From NCBI RefSeq assembly GCF_030644225.1, contig NZ_CP128650.1, positions 2,036,001-2,100,000 of the forward strand: a DNA stretch of 64,000 bases, written 5' to 3'. The stretch comes from Selenomonas dianae. Its GTDB lineage: Bacteria > Bacillota > Negativicutes > Selenomonadales > Selenomonadaceae. Numbering within the stretch: the stretch's first letter is position 1; each line of letters begins with the position of its first letter. Under the pieces are notes generated by a model. That model did not search any database. It worked only from the letters and a program-made list of their open reading frames with translations, and was not told the origin of the DNA. Position numbers and translations under genes: made by a program. Shown here piece by piece: positions 24,762 to 32,266 of the stretch.

Positions 24762-25828
24762 CACTCATCATCCTTGACGAAATCCTCTTCCGTAAACGCA
24801 TCTTTATAGCTGATTGGCAACGGCTTCCCGTAGAACTTCGACATATGGTTCTTGATAAAGTTCCGATCGACCCCCGAGAGACAGATCGGGCTGTCCTTGC
24901 GGAAATGGCGGATCGAAAGCCCGCGCTCCATGATCTCGGCAAGGCTGTCGTCAAAGACGTTGCCGATTGCAATGTGGATGAATACGCAGGGCATAACATC
25001 CCCATAACGTGTCACCTCAAGGATCTTCTTGACCGCACCGCACGAGCCCTGCTTTTCGTGATAGGTCGGAAAGGTATCGAGGTGCAGGAGCGGATATTTT
25101 TCATGCAACTCCCGCAGATGCTTAAGGTCGGCACCGTCCACAAGGATGTCATGCTGTCCCTCCCAACGTCCGACCGCCTTGCCCAGCATGACATCCACCT
25201 GATAGCCGTGCTCCTGACAGTATGCCGTCATGCGCTCCGTCGCCTCCGTACGGCAGTTCTGATGGGTGATAACCGTCTGTGCTATGACCTGAAGCCCTGC
25301 ATTCTTCGCGTTTTCAAGTGCCTGCAGCGCCGATGTGGTCTGCCCCTCATCGTGGAAGATGGGACCATCTTCATCGACGCAGTCGAGGCTGACCTTGACC
25401 TTGTCAATTCCGATCTCCTTCAGCCACCTTGCCTTTTTCGCCGTGAGCAGGGTGCCGTTCGTGCTGATAAACAGATGAAAGCGATCCGGTCCGATGGCGC
25501 GTATGACATCCTCCAAGTCGGGGAAGGTCAGCGGCTCGCCGCCGGAGATGCCGAGCTGGGCAAGCCCCAGTGCATCCGCCTGATCGGCAACCCGCCCGAT
25601 GACCTCGGGCGTGAGGGTGCGGCGCTTCTCTGCGAAACAGAGGTTGCTGCAATGCGGACAGTGCATATTGCAACGATAATCATACGTAAACTCTATGATA
25701 GGGGTGTACTGCCCGCGCGCGTGCAGTTCCTCGTATTTTTCAAACTTCGCAACGACTTTCGGCTTGATTTTACGCAGTGCCTCGCGGCGGTCGTGCTCCA
25801 CCTTCTTCTGGTAATCGGACTTTTCCAA
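24761..25828 (-). CDS. radical SAM protein, first of the pair
   Basis: About 355 residues. The radical SAM cluster motif is CNMHCPHC near residue 55, followed by LGISGGEPLTFPDLE and ISTNGTLLT; C-terminal cysteines (GSCGAVKKILEV, VMPCVF, SPICLSG) indicate a SPASM or twitch-type auxiliary cluster. I place the start at a TTG at 25828 because AGGAGA lies seven bases upstream; longer in-frame starts have no ribosome site. Its stop overlaps the next radical SAM gene, so the two are likely to act in one pathway. Substrate unknown. Confidence 0.87.
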   Translation of the reverse strand: MEKSDYQKKVEHDRREALRKIKPKVVAKFEKYEELHARGQYTPIIEFTYDYRCNMHCPHCSNLCFAEKRRTLTPEVIGRVADQADALGLAQLGISGGEPLTFPDLEDVIRAIGPDRFHLFISTNGTLLTAKKARWLKEIGIDKVKVSLDCVDEDGPIFHDEGQTTSALQALENAKNAGLQVIAQTVITHQNCRTEATERMTAYCQEHGYQVDVMLGKAVGRWEGQHDILVDGADLKHLRELHEKYPLLHLDTFPTYHEKQGSCGAVKKILEVTRYGDVMPCVFIHIAIGNVFDDSLAEIMERGLSIRHFRKDSPICLSGVDRNFIKNHMSKFYGKPLPISYKDAFTEEDFVKDDE

Positions 25829-25948
25829 AATATGTTCTCCTATTATGGTATGGCATAGCATACCGCCGTCATCTCATCGGCATCATCGTGCCGAAAATAC
25901 GTTCCTGCACAGCGGGACGCATTTGTGGAGTTTTTCAAGCGGTACGTT

Positions 25949-27733
25949 TCACTCTCTTGCAATCATATTCTCTGCGACTTCCTCGGCGGGCAGGAACGGC
26001 CACATATCCTCAAGCGGCTTCGACATCATCGAGCCGTTCGGGAGCTGAACCGCCTTTGTCCGCGGGCTCGCTGTTGCAAACGGCGAGACGCGCACAAGGC
26101 AGAGCACGGGGCCTTCTGCGGCAAGCGCCTCCGCCATCACGGTTCGCAGGTCGCTCGCGTGCTCCATCGGAAAGACGCGGAAGCCATAGGCAGCCGCGAG
26201 TGCGCCGATGTCGGGGATCGCAAGCCCGCTTTTTGCATCTGCAGCGACGTAACGCCCCTCAAAAAAGTTCCGCTGCGTTCCCATGATGCTGGCATAGCCG
26301 CCGTTCATCCAGAGGAACATCTTGATCGGCAGTCTGCGTTGTGCGATGGTCGCCAGCTCCTGTATGTTGAGCTGGAATGCACCGTCCCCATCGATGAGGA
26401 TGGTACGGCGTTTTCCATTTGCGAAACAGGCACCGAGAGCATAGGGTACACCGAACCCCATGGAGCCAAGTCCTGCGGCGTTTTTCACCTTCTGCCCATG
26501 TTTGACACGCAGTGCCTGATAGGTGATCTCGCCCGCCGCACCCGAGCTCTCGGGAACGATCACATCGTCTGCCGTCAGTTGACGTGAGAGTTCGTCAATA
26601 AAGACATGGGCATCGACGTAATCCTTCTCCGCACGCATCTCCATCGTAATTGCAGGGTACTTTTCCTTCATGCGTGCACAGTATGTCTGCCATATGGGAA
26701 GATCTGCCGCCATCTCATAATCCTGTTCCGCAAGGAGCGGCAAAACGGCGGCAAGATCGCCGTCCACGCGCACGGCGATGTCCATGTCAAGTTTATCCGT
26801 CTCAGCGGGATCAATGTCGATCACAATCTTCTTCGCGTGCGGCGCAAAGTTCTTGTGATTCCACGCCGTGAGGCTGCTGTCGAGACGGCTGCCGAGTACG
26901 AGCAGGAGATCGGCATTCTGCAACACAAAGTTCGCGTAGCGATGTCCCATACCGCCGGGACATCCAAAGAAGTGTGGGTCGTCAAAATCCAAGAGATCGA
27001 TGGTTTTCCACGTCAGAAGGGTTGGGATGCCCGTTTTCGCACGCAGTTTTTGCAGAGCATCTTCCGCGCCCGCTGCCTTGACCCCGTTTCCGACGAGGAG
27101 GACGGGACGCTTTGCCGCCGAAATGAGTTCTCTGATCTGCGCAATGGCAGAGGCAGGAATCTCGGTCGTCTCTGCCTCCGGTACATAACCACGCAATTCG
27201 CTCGGCTCGATCTCCGCCGCCTGTACGTCGAGCGGGATGTCGATCCACACGGGTCCGCGCCGTCCGTGCATTGCAAGGTAATACGCCTGTTCGAGCACAG
27301 CGCGGATCTCCGTCGGCTCCATCACGGTGACGGCGTACTTTGTAAGCGGTCGCACAACGGGAACAATGTCCACTTCCTGCGATCCCATCTGCCGCACGCC
27401 GCTCGTCCCAATGCGATCGCTGCGCTTTACCTGTCCGGAGAGAAATATCACAGGGGTCGAGTCGATCCATGCCGCCGCGAGCCCCGTCACGGCGTTCGTG
27501 CCGCCGGGGCCTGTCGTAACGAGGACTGCGCCGATTTCATTGGTGTTCTGTGCGTAGCTCTCCGCCGCAATCGCAGCCGCCTGCTCATGCAGACAGGCAA
27601 TGTATTCCGGACGCTCACTCCGCCCGAGCGAATCGACGAGGTGCATACAGCCGCCGCCGGGCAGCATGAACACATACTTGATCCCCTTTTGTTCCAAAAA
27701 TTCCATGACATAGTCGGATAGTTTCATGGTCAT
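25949..27733 (-). CDS. thiamine-diphosphate-dependent enzyme, acetolactate-synthase-like
   Basis: A 594-residue ThDP enzyme with all three domains: N-terminal PYR domain (VFMLPGGGCMHLVDSLG; catalytic glutamate in CLHEQAAAIAAE), central domain (RPVLLVGNGVKAAG) and C-terminal PP domain with the metal/ThDP motif IDGDGAFQLNIQELAT. Its closest architecture is acetolactate synthase/YerE. YerE in Yersinia attaches a two-carbon unit from pyruvate to a CDP-3,6-dideoxy-4-ketohexose to make the branched sugar yersiniose; RfbG and RfbH for that substrate are encoded in this cluster. It overlaps the HAD gene by four bases, so it may instead belong to the NeuB/HAD route. A 120-base gap with no gene follows it. 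Confidence 0.85.
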   Translation of the reverse strand: MTMKLSDYVMEFLEQKGIKYVFMLPGGGCMHLVDSLGRSERPEYIACLHEQAAAIAAESYAQNTNEIGAVLVTTGPGGTNAVTGLAAAWIDSTPVIFLSGQVKRSDRIGTSGVRQMGSQEVDIVPVVRPLTKYAVTVMEPTEIRAVLEQAYYLAMHGRRGPVWIDIPLDVQAAEIEPSELRGYVPEAETTEIPASAIAQIRELISAAKRPVLLVGNGVKAAGAEDALQKLRAKTGIPTLLTWKTIDLLDFDDPHFFGCPGGMGHRYANFVLQNADLLLVLGSRLDSSLTAWNHKNFAPHAKKIVIDIDPAETDKLDMDIAVRVDGDLAAVLPLLAEQDYEMAADLPIWQTYCARMKEKYPAITMEMRAEKDYVDAHVFIDELSRQLTADDVIVPESSGAAGEITYQALRVKHGQKVKNAAGLGSMGFGVPYALGACFANGKRRTILIDGDGAFQLNIQELATIAQRRLPIKMFLWMNGGYASIMGTQRNFFEGRYVAADAKSGLAIPDIGALAAAYGFRVFPMEHASDLRTVMAEALAAEGPVLCLVRVSPFATASPRTKAVQLPNGSMMSKPLEDMWPFLPAEEVAENMIARE

Positions 27734-28203
27734 CTTCTCTCCAATAGTGTTTCAACGAGTTCAAGCAATGCGCCCGTTCCACCGCAGCACTCCGTCACGA
27801 TGTCTGCCGCCCTACGTGCGGCGAGCACGCCGTCCTGTACCGTCGCACCGATGCCGGCGCACTCGATTGCCGGCACATCGCGCGCCGCGTCGCCGATGTA
27901 GCAGATCTCGTCCACCGTCAGCCCGAGCTGAACGCACAGTTGCTCAAGGGCGGCCTTCTTGTCCTTTGCCCCAAAGACGGCGATGTCCACACCAAAACGG
28001 CTTGCCATAAAGTGTGCGATCGGCGTATCCTCTCCGGTCACAAAGGCGAACTCAATGCCGCCCCTGCGGCCAATGCCGATGGCGTCCAGATCGCGAAAAC
28101 AGATGGTTTTACTCTCTCTGCCCTTCTCATCAATACGGACGGTACCGTCGGTCAGAACACCGTCCATATCTGCAAAGATGTATTTAATTCTTTTCACACT
28201 CAC
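27730..28203 (-). CDS. KdsC-like HAD phosphatase
   Basis: A 157-residue HAD phosphatase of the capless KdsC type. The nucleophile motif is FADMDGVLTDGTV, motif II is FVTGEDTPIA, the lysine lies in FGAKDKKAAL and motif IV is YIGDAARDVPAIE. KdsC-type enzymes dephosphorylate the 8- or 9-phosphate of ulosonic acids made by KdsA/NeuB-type synthases, and the NeuB-like gene directly upstream fits that pairing. Translation starts at a GTG overlapping the neuB-like stop, and its end overlaps the ThDP gene. Confidence 0.88.
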   Translation of the reverse strand: MSVKRIKYIFADMDGVLTDGTVRIDEKGRESKTICFRDLDAIGIGRRGGIEFAFVTGEDTPIAHFMASRFGVDIAVFGAKDKKAALEQLCVQLGLTVDEICYIGDAARDVPAIECAGIGATVQDGVLAARRAADIVTECCGGTGALLELVETLLERR

Positions 28204-29039
28204 CCTCTGAGCTTCTTTCGTACTGCCATCTCCGCCGGGCTCAGTGTTTTCTTCCCTGTCCCGAGCGCCGACTCCATTTGGCGAATGTCACGCACAAGAG
28301 CCTTGAGCGGCTCCGGCTCGATGGAGGCTTTCTGATCCGAGCCGTACATATTCACATCCAGCGTGATGTGACGCTCAATGGAGGTCGCGCCAAGAGCGAC
28401 TGCGCCGAGCGTCGCCACATAGCCCGTTTCGTGACTGCTGAACCCCGTCGGAACATTGTAGCGATTGCGAATCTCCGGGATAAGCAGGAGGTTCGCATCC
28501 TCGACCGCCATCGGATAGGTGCTGTTGCAGTGCAGCAGCTCGAACGGGCAGCCATGACGGCGGAATACGGCGACGGCGGCATCGACCTCGTCCCACGTGC
28601 TCATGCCGGTTGAGATGAAGGTATAGCGCCCCTCACTCGCCATTTCCTCAAGGAGCTCCATGTCGCCGAGCATCGCAGAGGCGACCTTGTTGTATTTCAG
28701 CTCGAACCGGCGCAAAAAAATCTGAGAATCCACATCCCAGACCGACGCAAACCATTCGATATTCTTTTCCTTGCAATAGCGGTCAATCTCCTGATAGTCC
28801 GCAAGGTCAAACTCAAGCCCTTCCTTCTGCTCGCGCTGCGTCGTCCCCCACGGGCTCTCGCGCGGACTTGCCAGATACTCCGCCGTATAGACCTTGTCCA
28901 CCGTACGCTTTTGGAACTTCACCGCATCGCATCCGGCATCTGCGGCGACATCAATCAGTTCCTTGCAGATCTTCATATCGCCATTGTGATTGATGCCGAT
29001 TTCGGCGATGAAAAAGACCTTTTTGTTTGCGTTCTCCAT
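28200..29039 (-). CDS. NeuB-type ulosonic acid synthase lacking the SAF domain
   Basis: About 279 residues forming the NeuB TIM barrel: FFIAEIGINHNGDMKICKEL, VKFQKRTVDKVY, FISTGMSTWDEVD, LLHCNSTYP and GFSSHETG, which hold the PEP and metal sites. The family condenses PEP with a hexosamine or other aldose phosphate. Standard NeuB (about 340-350 residues) ends with an antifreeze-like SAF domain that closes the partner active site; here the protein stops right before it. The start at 29039 is preferred because it matches family N-termini and follows GGGAGG, 11 bases upstream; an ATG 15 codons earlier has no ribosome site. Confidence 0.85.
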   Translation of the reverse strand: MENANKKVFFIAEIGINHNGDMKICKELIDVAADAGCDAVKFQKRTVDKVYTAEYLASPRESPWGTTQREQKEGLEFDLADYQEIDRYCKEKNIEWFASVWDVDSQIFLRRFELKYNKVASAMLGDMELLEEMASEGRYTFISTGMSTWDEVDAAVAVFRRHGCPFELLHCNSTYPMAVEDANLLLIPEIRNRYNVPTGFSSHETGYVATLGAVALGATSIERHITLDVNMYGSDQKASIEPEPLKALVRDIRQMESALGTGKKTLSPAEMAVRKKLRG

Positions 29040-29155
29040 TGCGCTTAAAACCTCCCTGATACGTTCTCCTGCACGCAGTTCCATGACTGCGTTCCCTTAT
29101 TATAAATATCGCACGTTTTTTCCCGCACTTAAGGGGGCGCATCCGCTGTACGCCC

Positions 29156-30217
29156 CTAGCATCTTCCCCCCAAAAAATCCGTGATCTGCTCCGCGCTCAC
29201 CATGCGCATATCCGCGCCCTCGTCCCACGCCTTTGCCCACGCCACGGTTTTCTCGACCGCTTCAGTGATGTGCCAGCGCGGTCTCCACCCGAGTTCACTC
29301 TTTATTTTCGAGCAGTCGAGTTTCAGAAAATGCGCCTCGTGCGGGCCGCCGTCCGCGTGCGCCCGCCAGCGCACGCCATCGCCCCACGCACGGCAGAAGA
29401 TGTCTGCAAGCTCCCCTGTCGTCACGCAGTCCGCATCGTCGGGACCGACGTTCCACGCACCGACAAGGGATGCGTCCGCTGTCTGCCGCGCTGCAACCGT
29501 GAGATAGACGGAGAGCGGTTCGAGGACGTGCTGATAGGGGCGCGTCGCGTGCGGATTGCGGATGTCGATGGTCTGCCCGCGCACGGCGGCACGAATGCAG
29601 TCGGGGATGATGCGGTCGGGAGCGAAGTCGCCGCCGCCGATCACGTTGCCCGCACGCGCCGTCGAGACGCGCACATCCTGCGCCGCAAGAAAGCTCTGCC
29701 GATAGCTGTAGACGGCAAGCTCCGCGCAGCTCTTGCTCGCGGAATACGGGTCATACCCCATCAGCGGCTCGTTCTCGCGGTAGCCCCATGCCCATTCCTT
29801 GTTTTCGTAGACCTTGTCCGTCGTCACAATGAGCGCGGAACACACCGTATCCGACGTACGGACACATTCGAGCAGGTTCACCGTTCCCATCACATTCACA
29901 GCAAAGGTGTCCACGGGCTGACGATAGCTCTCGCGCACGATGGGCTGTGCCGCGAGGTGGAACACCACCGCAGGACGCGCCTCATGAAATGCGCGGGAGA
30001 GCGCAGCGAGGTCGCGCACATCACCGCGCACATCCCGCATTTCTTTCAATATGCCGAGGCGGCGCAGCGCCTCACGCCCGCCGTCGGTCGGCGCGTCCAG
30101 CGCATAGCCCGTGACCTCCGCGCCCGCCCGCAGGAGCAGAAGGGAGAGCCACATCCCCTTAAAGCCCGTATGCCCCGTGAGGAATACGCGCTTCCCTTTG
30201 TAAAAACTCAGATCCAT
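29156..30217 (-). CDS. rfbG: CDP-glucose 4,6-dehydratase RfbG
   Basis: A 353-residue extended SDR. The NAD motif is TGHTGFKGMWLSL, characteristic of RfbG rather than of dTDP-glucose dehydratase, and the active-site YxxxK is in YDPYSASKSCAEL; TTDKVYENKEW carries the catalytic Thr/Asp/Lys region. It converts CDP-glucose to CDP-4-keto-6-deoxyglucose, the substrate of RfbH at 16179. The pair defines a CDP-3,6-dideoxyhexose branch, but the CDP-glucose-forming RfbF is not in this window. The last codons include T6G6. It follows the YitT gene by 20 bases with no terminator between. Confidence 0.95.
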   Translation of the reverse strand: MDLSFYKGKRVFLTGHTGFKGMWLSLLLLRAGAEVTGYALDAPTDGGREALRRLGILKEMRDVRGDVRDLAALSRAFHEARPAVVFHLAAQPIVRESYRQPVDTFAVNVMGTVNLLECVRTSDTVCSALIVTTDKVYENKEWAWGYRENEPLMGYDPYSASKSCAELAVYSYRQSFLAAQDVRVSTARAGNVIGGGDFAPDRIIPDCIRAAVRGQTIDIRNPHATRPYQHVLEPLSVYLTVAARQTADASLVGAWNVGPDDADCVTTGELADIFCRAWGDGVRWRAHADGGPHEAHFLKLDCSKIKSELGWRPRWHITEAVEKTVAWAKAWDEGADMRMVSAEQITDFLGGRC

Positions 30218-30237
30218 GGTACGCTCCGTTCCCCCCT

Positions 30238-31170
30238 CTAGTGAATCGCTTTTTTCTTGAACCGTCCGCCCACGATGTCGTGCACGGCATTGATGGTGAC
30301 GAAGGCGCGTTCGTCCTTGTCGAGCACGATCTCCTTGAGCTTGTCGAGCTCCAACCGTGTGACGACGCAGTAGAGGACTTCCTTTGCCTCTCCCGTGTAG
30401 CCGCCCGCACCATGCAGGATGGTCACGCCGCGCCCGAGGCGTTCGTTGAGCGCAATGGTCATCTCCTCATGCTCGCTCGTGACAATCATGACGGCATACG
30501 ATTCGTCGAGACCCTTGAGCACCACGTCGATCATCTTGGCGATGACGAAATAGGCAAAGAGCGAGTACATCGCCTTGTCCCAGCCGTAGAGCAGTCCCGC
30601 CGACGAGAGGATAAAGAGGTTGATGAACATGACGACCTCGCCGACGGAGAACTGCGTCCGTGCGTCCATGATGATCGCGACGATCTCCGTGCCATCGAAG
30701 CAGCCGCCCGTGCGCATGACGATGCCGACCCCGAGCCCCGTCACCACACCGCCGAAGATCGCAGCAAGGAAGGGATCGTTCGTCACCTGCGGCACACCGT
30801 GGAGTGCGCCCGACCAGACGGAGAGCATGATGATCGCGAACACGGCCGAAAGCGCAAAGCTCCTGCCGATCTGCTTGTACCCGAGATAGACGAACGGGAT
30901 GTTGTAGAGCACGAGAAATACACCGAGCCCCATCCCCGTAATCGTCTGTGACATGATCGACAGGCCGACCACACCGCCGTCAATGACATGGTTCGGGATG
31001 AGAAACAGCTCCAGTCCAACGGCGGTGATGAGTGCGCCGAGGATGAGGAAGGCGATCTTTTTGACATAGAAAAGCACCCCCTTGGGCGGCTTCCCCTGCT
31101 TCGGCGCGGTCGGTGTCTGCGCTGTGTTTTGCTGTGCGTCCATTGTTTCCGGTTCCATTGCTGCGGTCAT
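30238..31170 (-). CDS. YitT family membrane protein
   Basis: About 310 residues: a polar N-terminal 35 residues, five to six transmembrane helices (FLILGALITAVGLELFLIP, ... FGGVVTGLGVGIVM) and a cytosolic C-terminal DUF2179 domain (YAVMIVTSEHEEMTIAL ... GAGGYTGEAKEVLYCVV). YitT proteins are common in Firmicutes with no firm function. The ATG at 31170 has GGGGAG five bases upstream. With a strong promoter ahead and no terminator behind, it is likely the first gene of the glycan transcription unit, although its role in glycan synthesis is unproven. Confidence 0.9.
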   Translation of the reverse strand: MTAAMEPETMDAQQNTAQTPTAPKQGKPPKGVLFYVKKIAFLILGALITAVGLELFLIPNHVIDGGVVGLSIMSQTITGMGLGVFLVLYNIPFVYLGYKQIGRSFALSAVFAIIMLSVWSGALHGVPQVTNDPFLAAIFGGVVTGLGVGIVMRTGGCFDGTEIVAIIMDARTQFSVGEVVMFINLFILSSAGLLYGWDKAMYSLFAYFVIAKMIDVVLKGLDESYAVMIVTSEHEEMTIALNERLGRGVTILHGAGGYTGEAKEVLYCVVTRLELDKLKEIVLDKDERAFVTINAVHDIVGGRFKKKAIH

Positions 31171-31204
31171 AATACTCCCCTGTTCCATTCCGTTTTTCAC
31201 TCTT

Positions 31205-31233
31205 ATTATAAAGGAAAGAAAAACCGCTGACAA
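31205..31233 (-). promoter_or_regulatory. promoter of YitT and probably the glycan cluster
   Basis: Minus strand TTGTCA, 17 bases, TATAAT, 35 bases upstream of the YitT start. It is back to back with the fru promoter on the other strand. Confidence 0.75.
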
Positions 31234-31257
31234 CCCCGCCGCCCGAGAATGGTTTTC

Positions 31258-31286
31258 TTGACTTTAGGAGGTCTACGCTATATGAT
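31258..31286 (+). promoter_or_regulatory. promoter of the fruK-fruA operon
   Basis: TTGACT, 17 bases, TATGAT, giving a leader of about 45 bases before fruK. No fruR-type regulator gene is adjacent. Confidence 0.7.
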
Positions 31287-31336
31287 TGTTTTAATGGGAA
31301 TATTTTTATTTGAATCATAGTTAGGGAGGGATAGGT

Positions 31337-32245
31337 ATGATCTACACCGTCACCTTCAACCCGTCGATCGACTACATCGTGCGGTTGGAGCAGTTCACTG
31401 CAGGCGAGATCAACCGCGTGAACTACGAGCAGATCCTGCCGGGGGGCAAGGGCATCAACGTCTCCATCGTGCTGAAAAATCTCGGGCACGAATCGACCGC
31501 ACTCGGTTTCCTCGCAGGATTCACGGGCACTGCGATGCAGCAGATGCTGCACTCCTTCGGCGTTACGGATGATTTCGTGCGCCTCGATGAAGGCTTCTCG
31601 CGCATCAATGTCAAGGTCAAGGCGGAGAGCGAGACCGAGATCAACGGGCAGGGTCCCGTCATCACGGAGGAGGCGCAGCGTGCGCTCTTTGCAAAGCTCG
31701 ACCGCCTCACGGAGGGCGATACGCTGGTGCTTGCCGGCTCGATTCCGAACACACTGCCCGACGACATCTACGAGCGCATCATGGCGCATCTCGCGGGGCG
31801 CGGCATCCGCATCGTCGTGGACGCGACGAAGAACCTGCTGCGGCGCGTGCTGAAGTACCGCCCGTTCCTCATCAAGCCGAACAATCACGAGCTTGGCGAG
31901 ATGTTCGGTGTCGAACTCAAAACGGACGACGACATCATCTTCCACGCCAAAAAATTGCAGGAGGAGGGCGCGACGAACGTCCTCATCTCCATGGCGGGCG
32001 ACGGCGCGATCCTCCTCACTGCGGAGGGTGTGTTCTACCGCTCCGCCGCACCGAAGGGAACGCTCGTCAACTCCGTGGGCGCGGGCGACTCGATGGTCGC
32101 AGGCTTCCTCGCAGGGTTCATGGAGTCGGACGGCAGCTATGAACGCGCCTTCTACATGGGCGTTGCGACCGGCTCCGCCTCCGCATTCTCTCCGAACCTC
32201 GCCACACGCGAGGAGGCGCTTGCGCTGCTGAAAACTATCGTCTAG
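31337..32245 (+). CDS. fruK: 1-phosphofructokinase
   Basis: A 302-residue PfkB-family kinase phosphorylating fructose 1-phosphate to fructose 1,6-bisphosphate. It begins MIYTVTFNPSIDYIVRL, has the substrate loop LPGGKGINVSIVLKNLG, and ends with the ATP/anion-hole motif VNSVGAGDSMVAGFLAGF holding the catalytic Asp. GGGAGGGATAGGT precedes the ATG. It is followed after 21 bases by the fructose PTS gene, the usual partner that makes its substrate during uptake. Confidence 0.95.
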   Translation: MIYTVTFNPSIDYIVRLEQFTAGEINRVNYEQILPGGKGINVSIVLKNLGHESTALGFLAGFTGTAMQQMLHSFGVTDDFVRLDEGFSRINVKVKAESETEINGQGPVITEEAQRALFAKLDRLTEGDTLVLAGSIPNTLPDDIYERIMAHLAGRGIRIVVDATKNLLRRVLKYRPFLIKPNNHELGEMFGVELKTDDDIIFHAKKLQEEGATNVLISMAGDGAILLTAEGVFYRSAAPKGTLVNSVGAGDSMVAGFLAGFMESDGSYERAFYMGVATGSASAFSPNLATREEALALLKTIV

Positions 32246-32266
32246 TGAAAAAGGAGGGGTTTTCCC

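Noticed and set aside
25830-25948. open reading of about 36 codons continuing from the ThDP gene after a one-base shift
   Set aside because: The ThDP protein already has full family length and a natural end; no homopolymer at the junction suggests a frameshift.
29156-29175. T6G6 run near the end of rfbG as a further phase-variation tract
   Set aside because: Both runs are short and lie within the last codons, so slippage would hardly change the enzyme.
31282-31320. 12-codon frame with AGGAGG upstream, between yitT and fruK
   Set aside because: Its start lies within the likely -10 of the fru promoter, so it would not be on the transcript; conservation would be needed to revive it.
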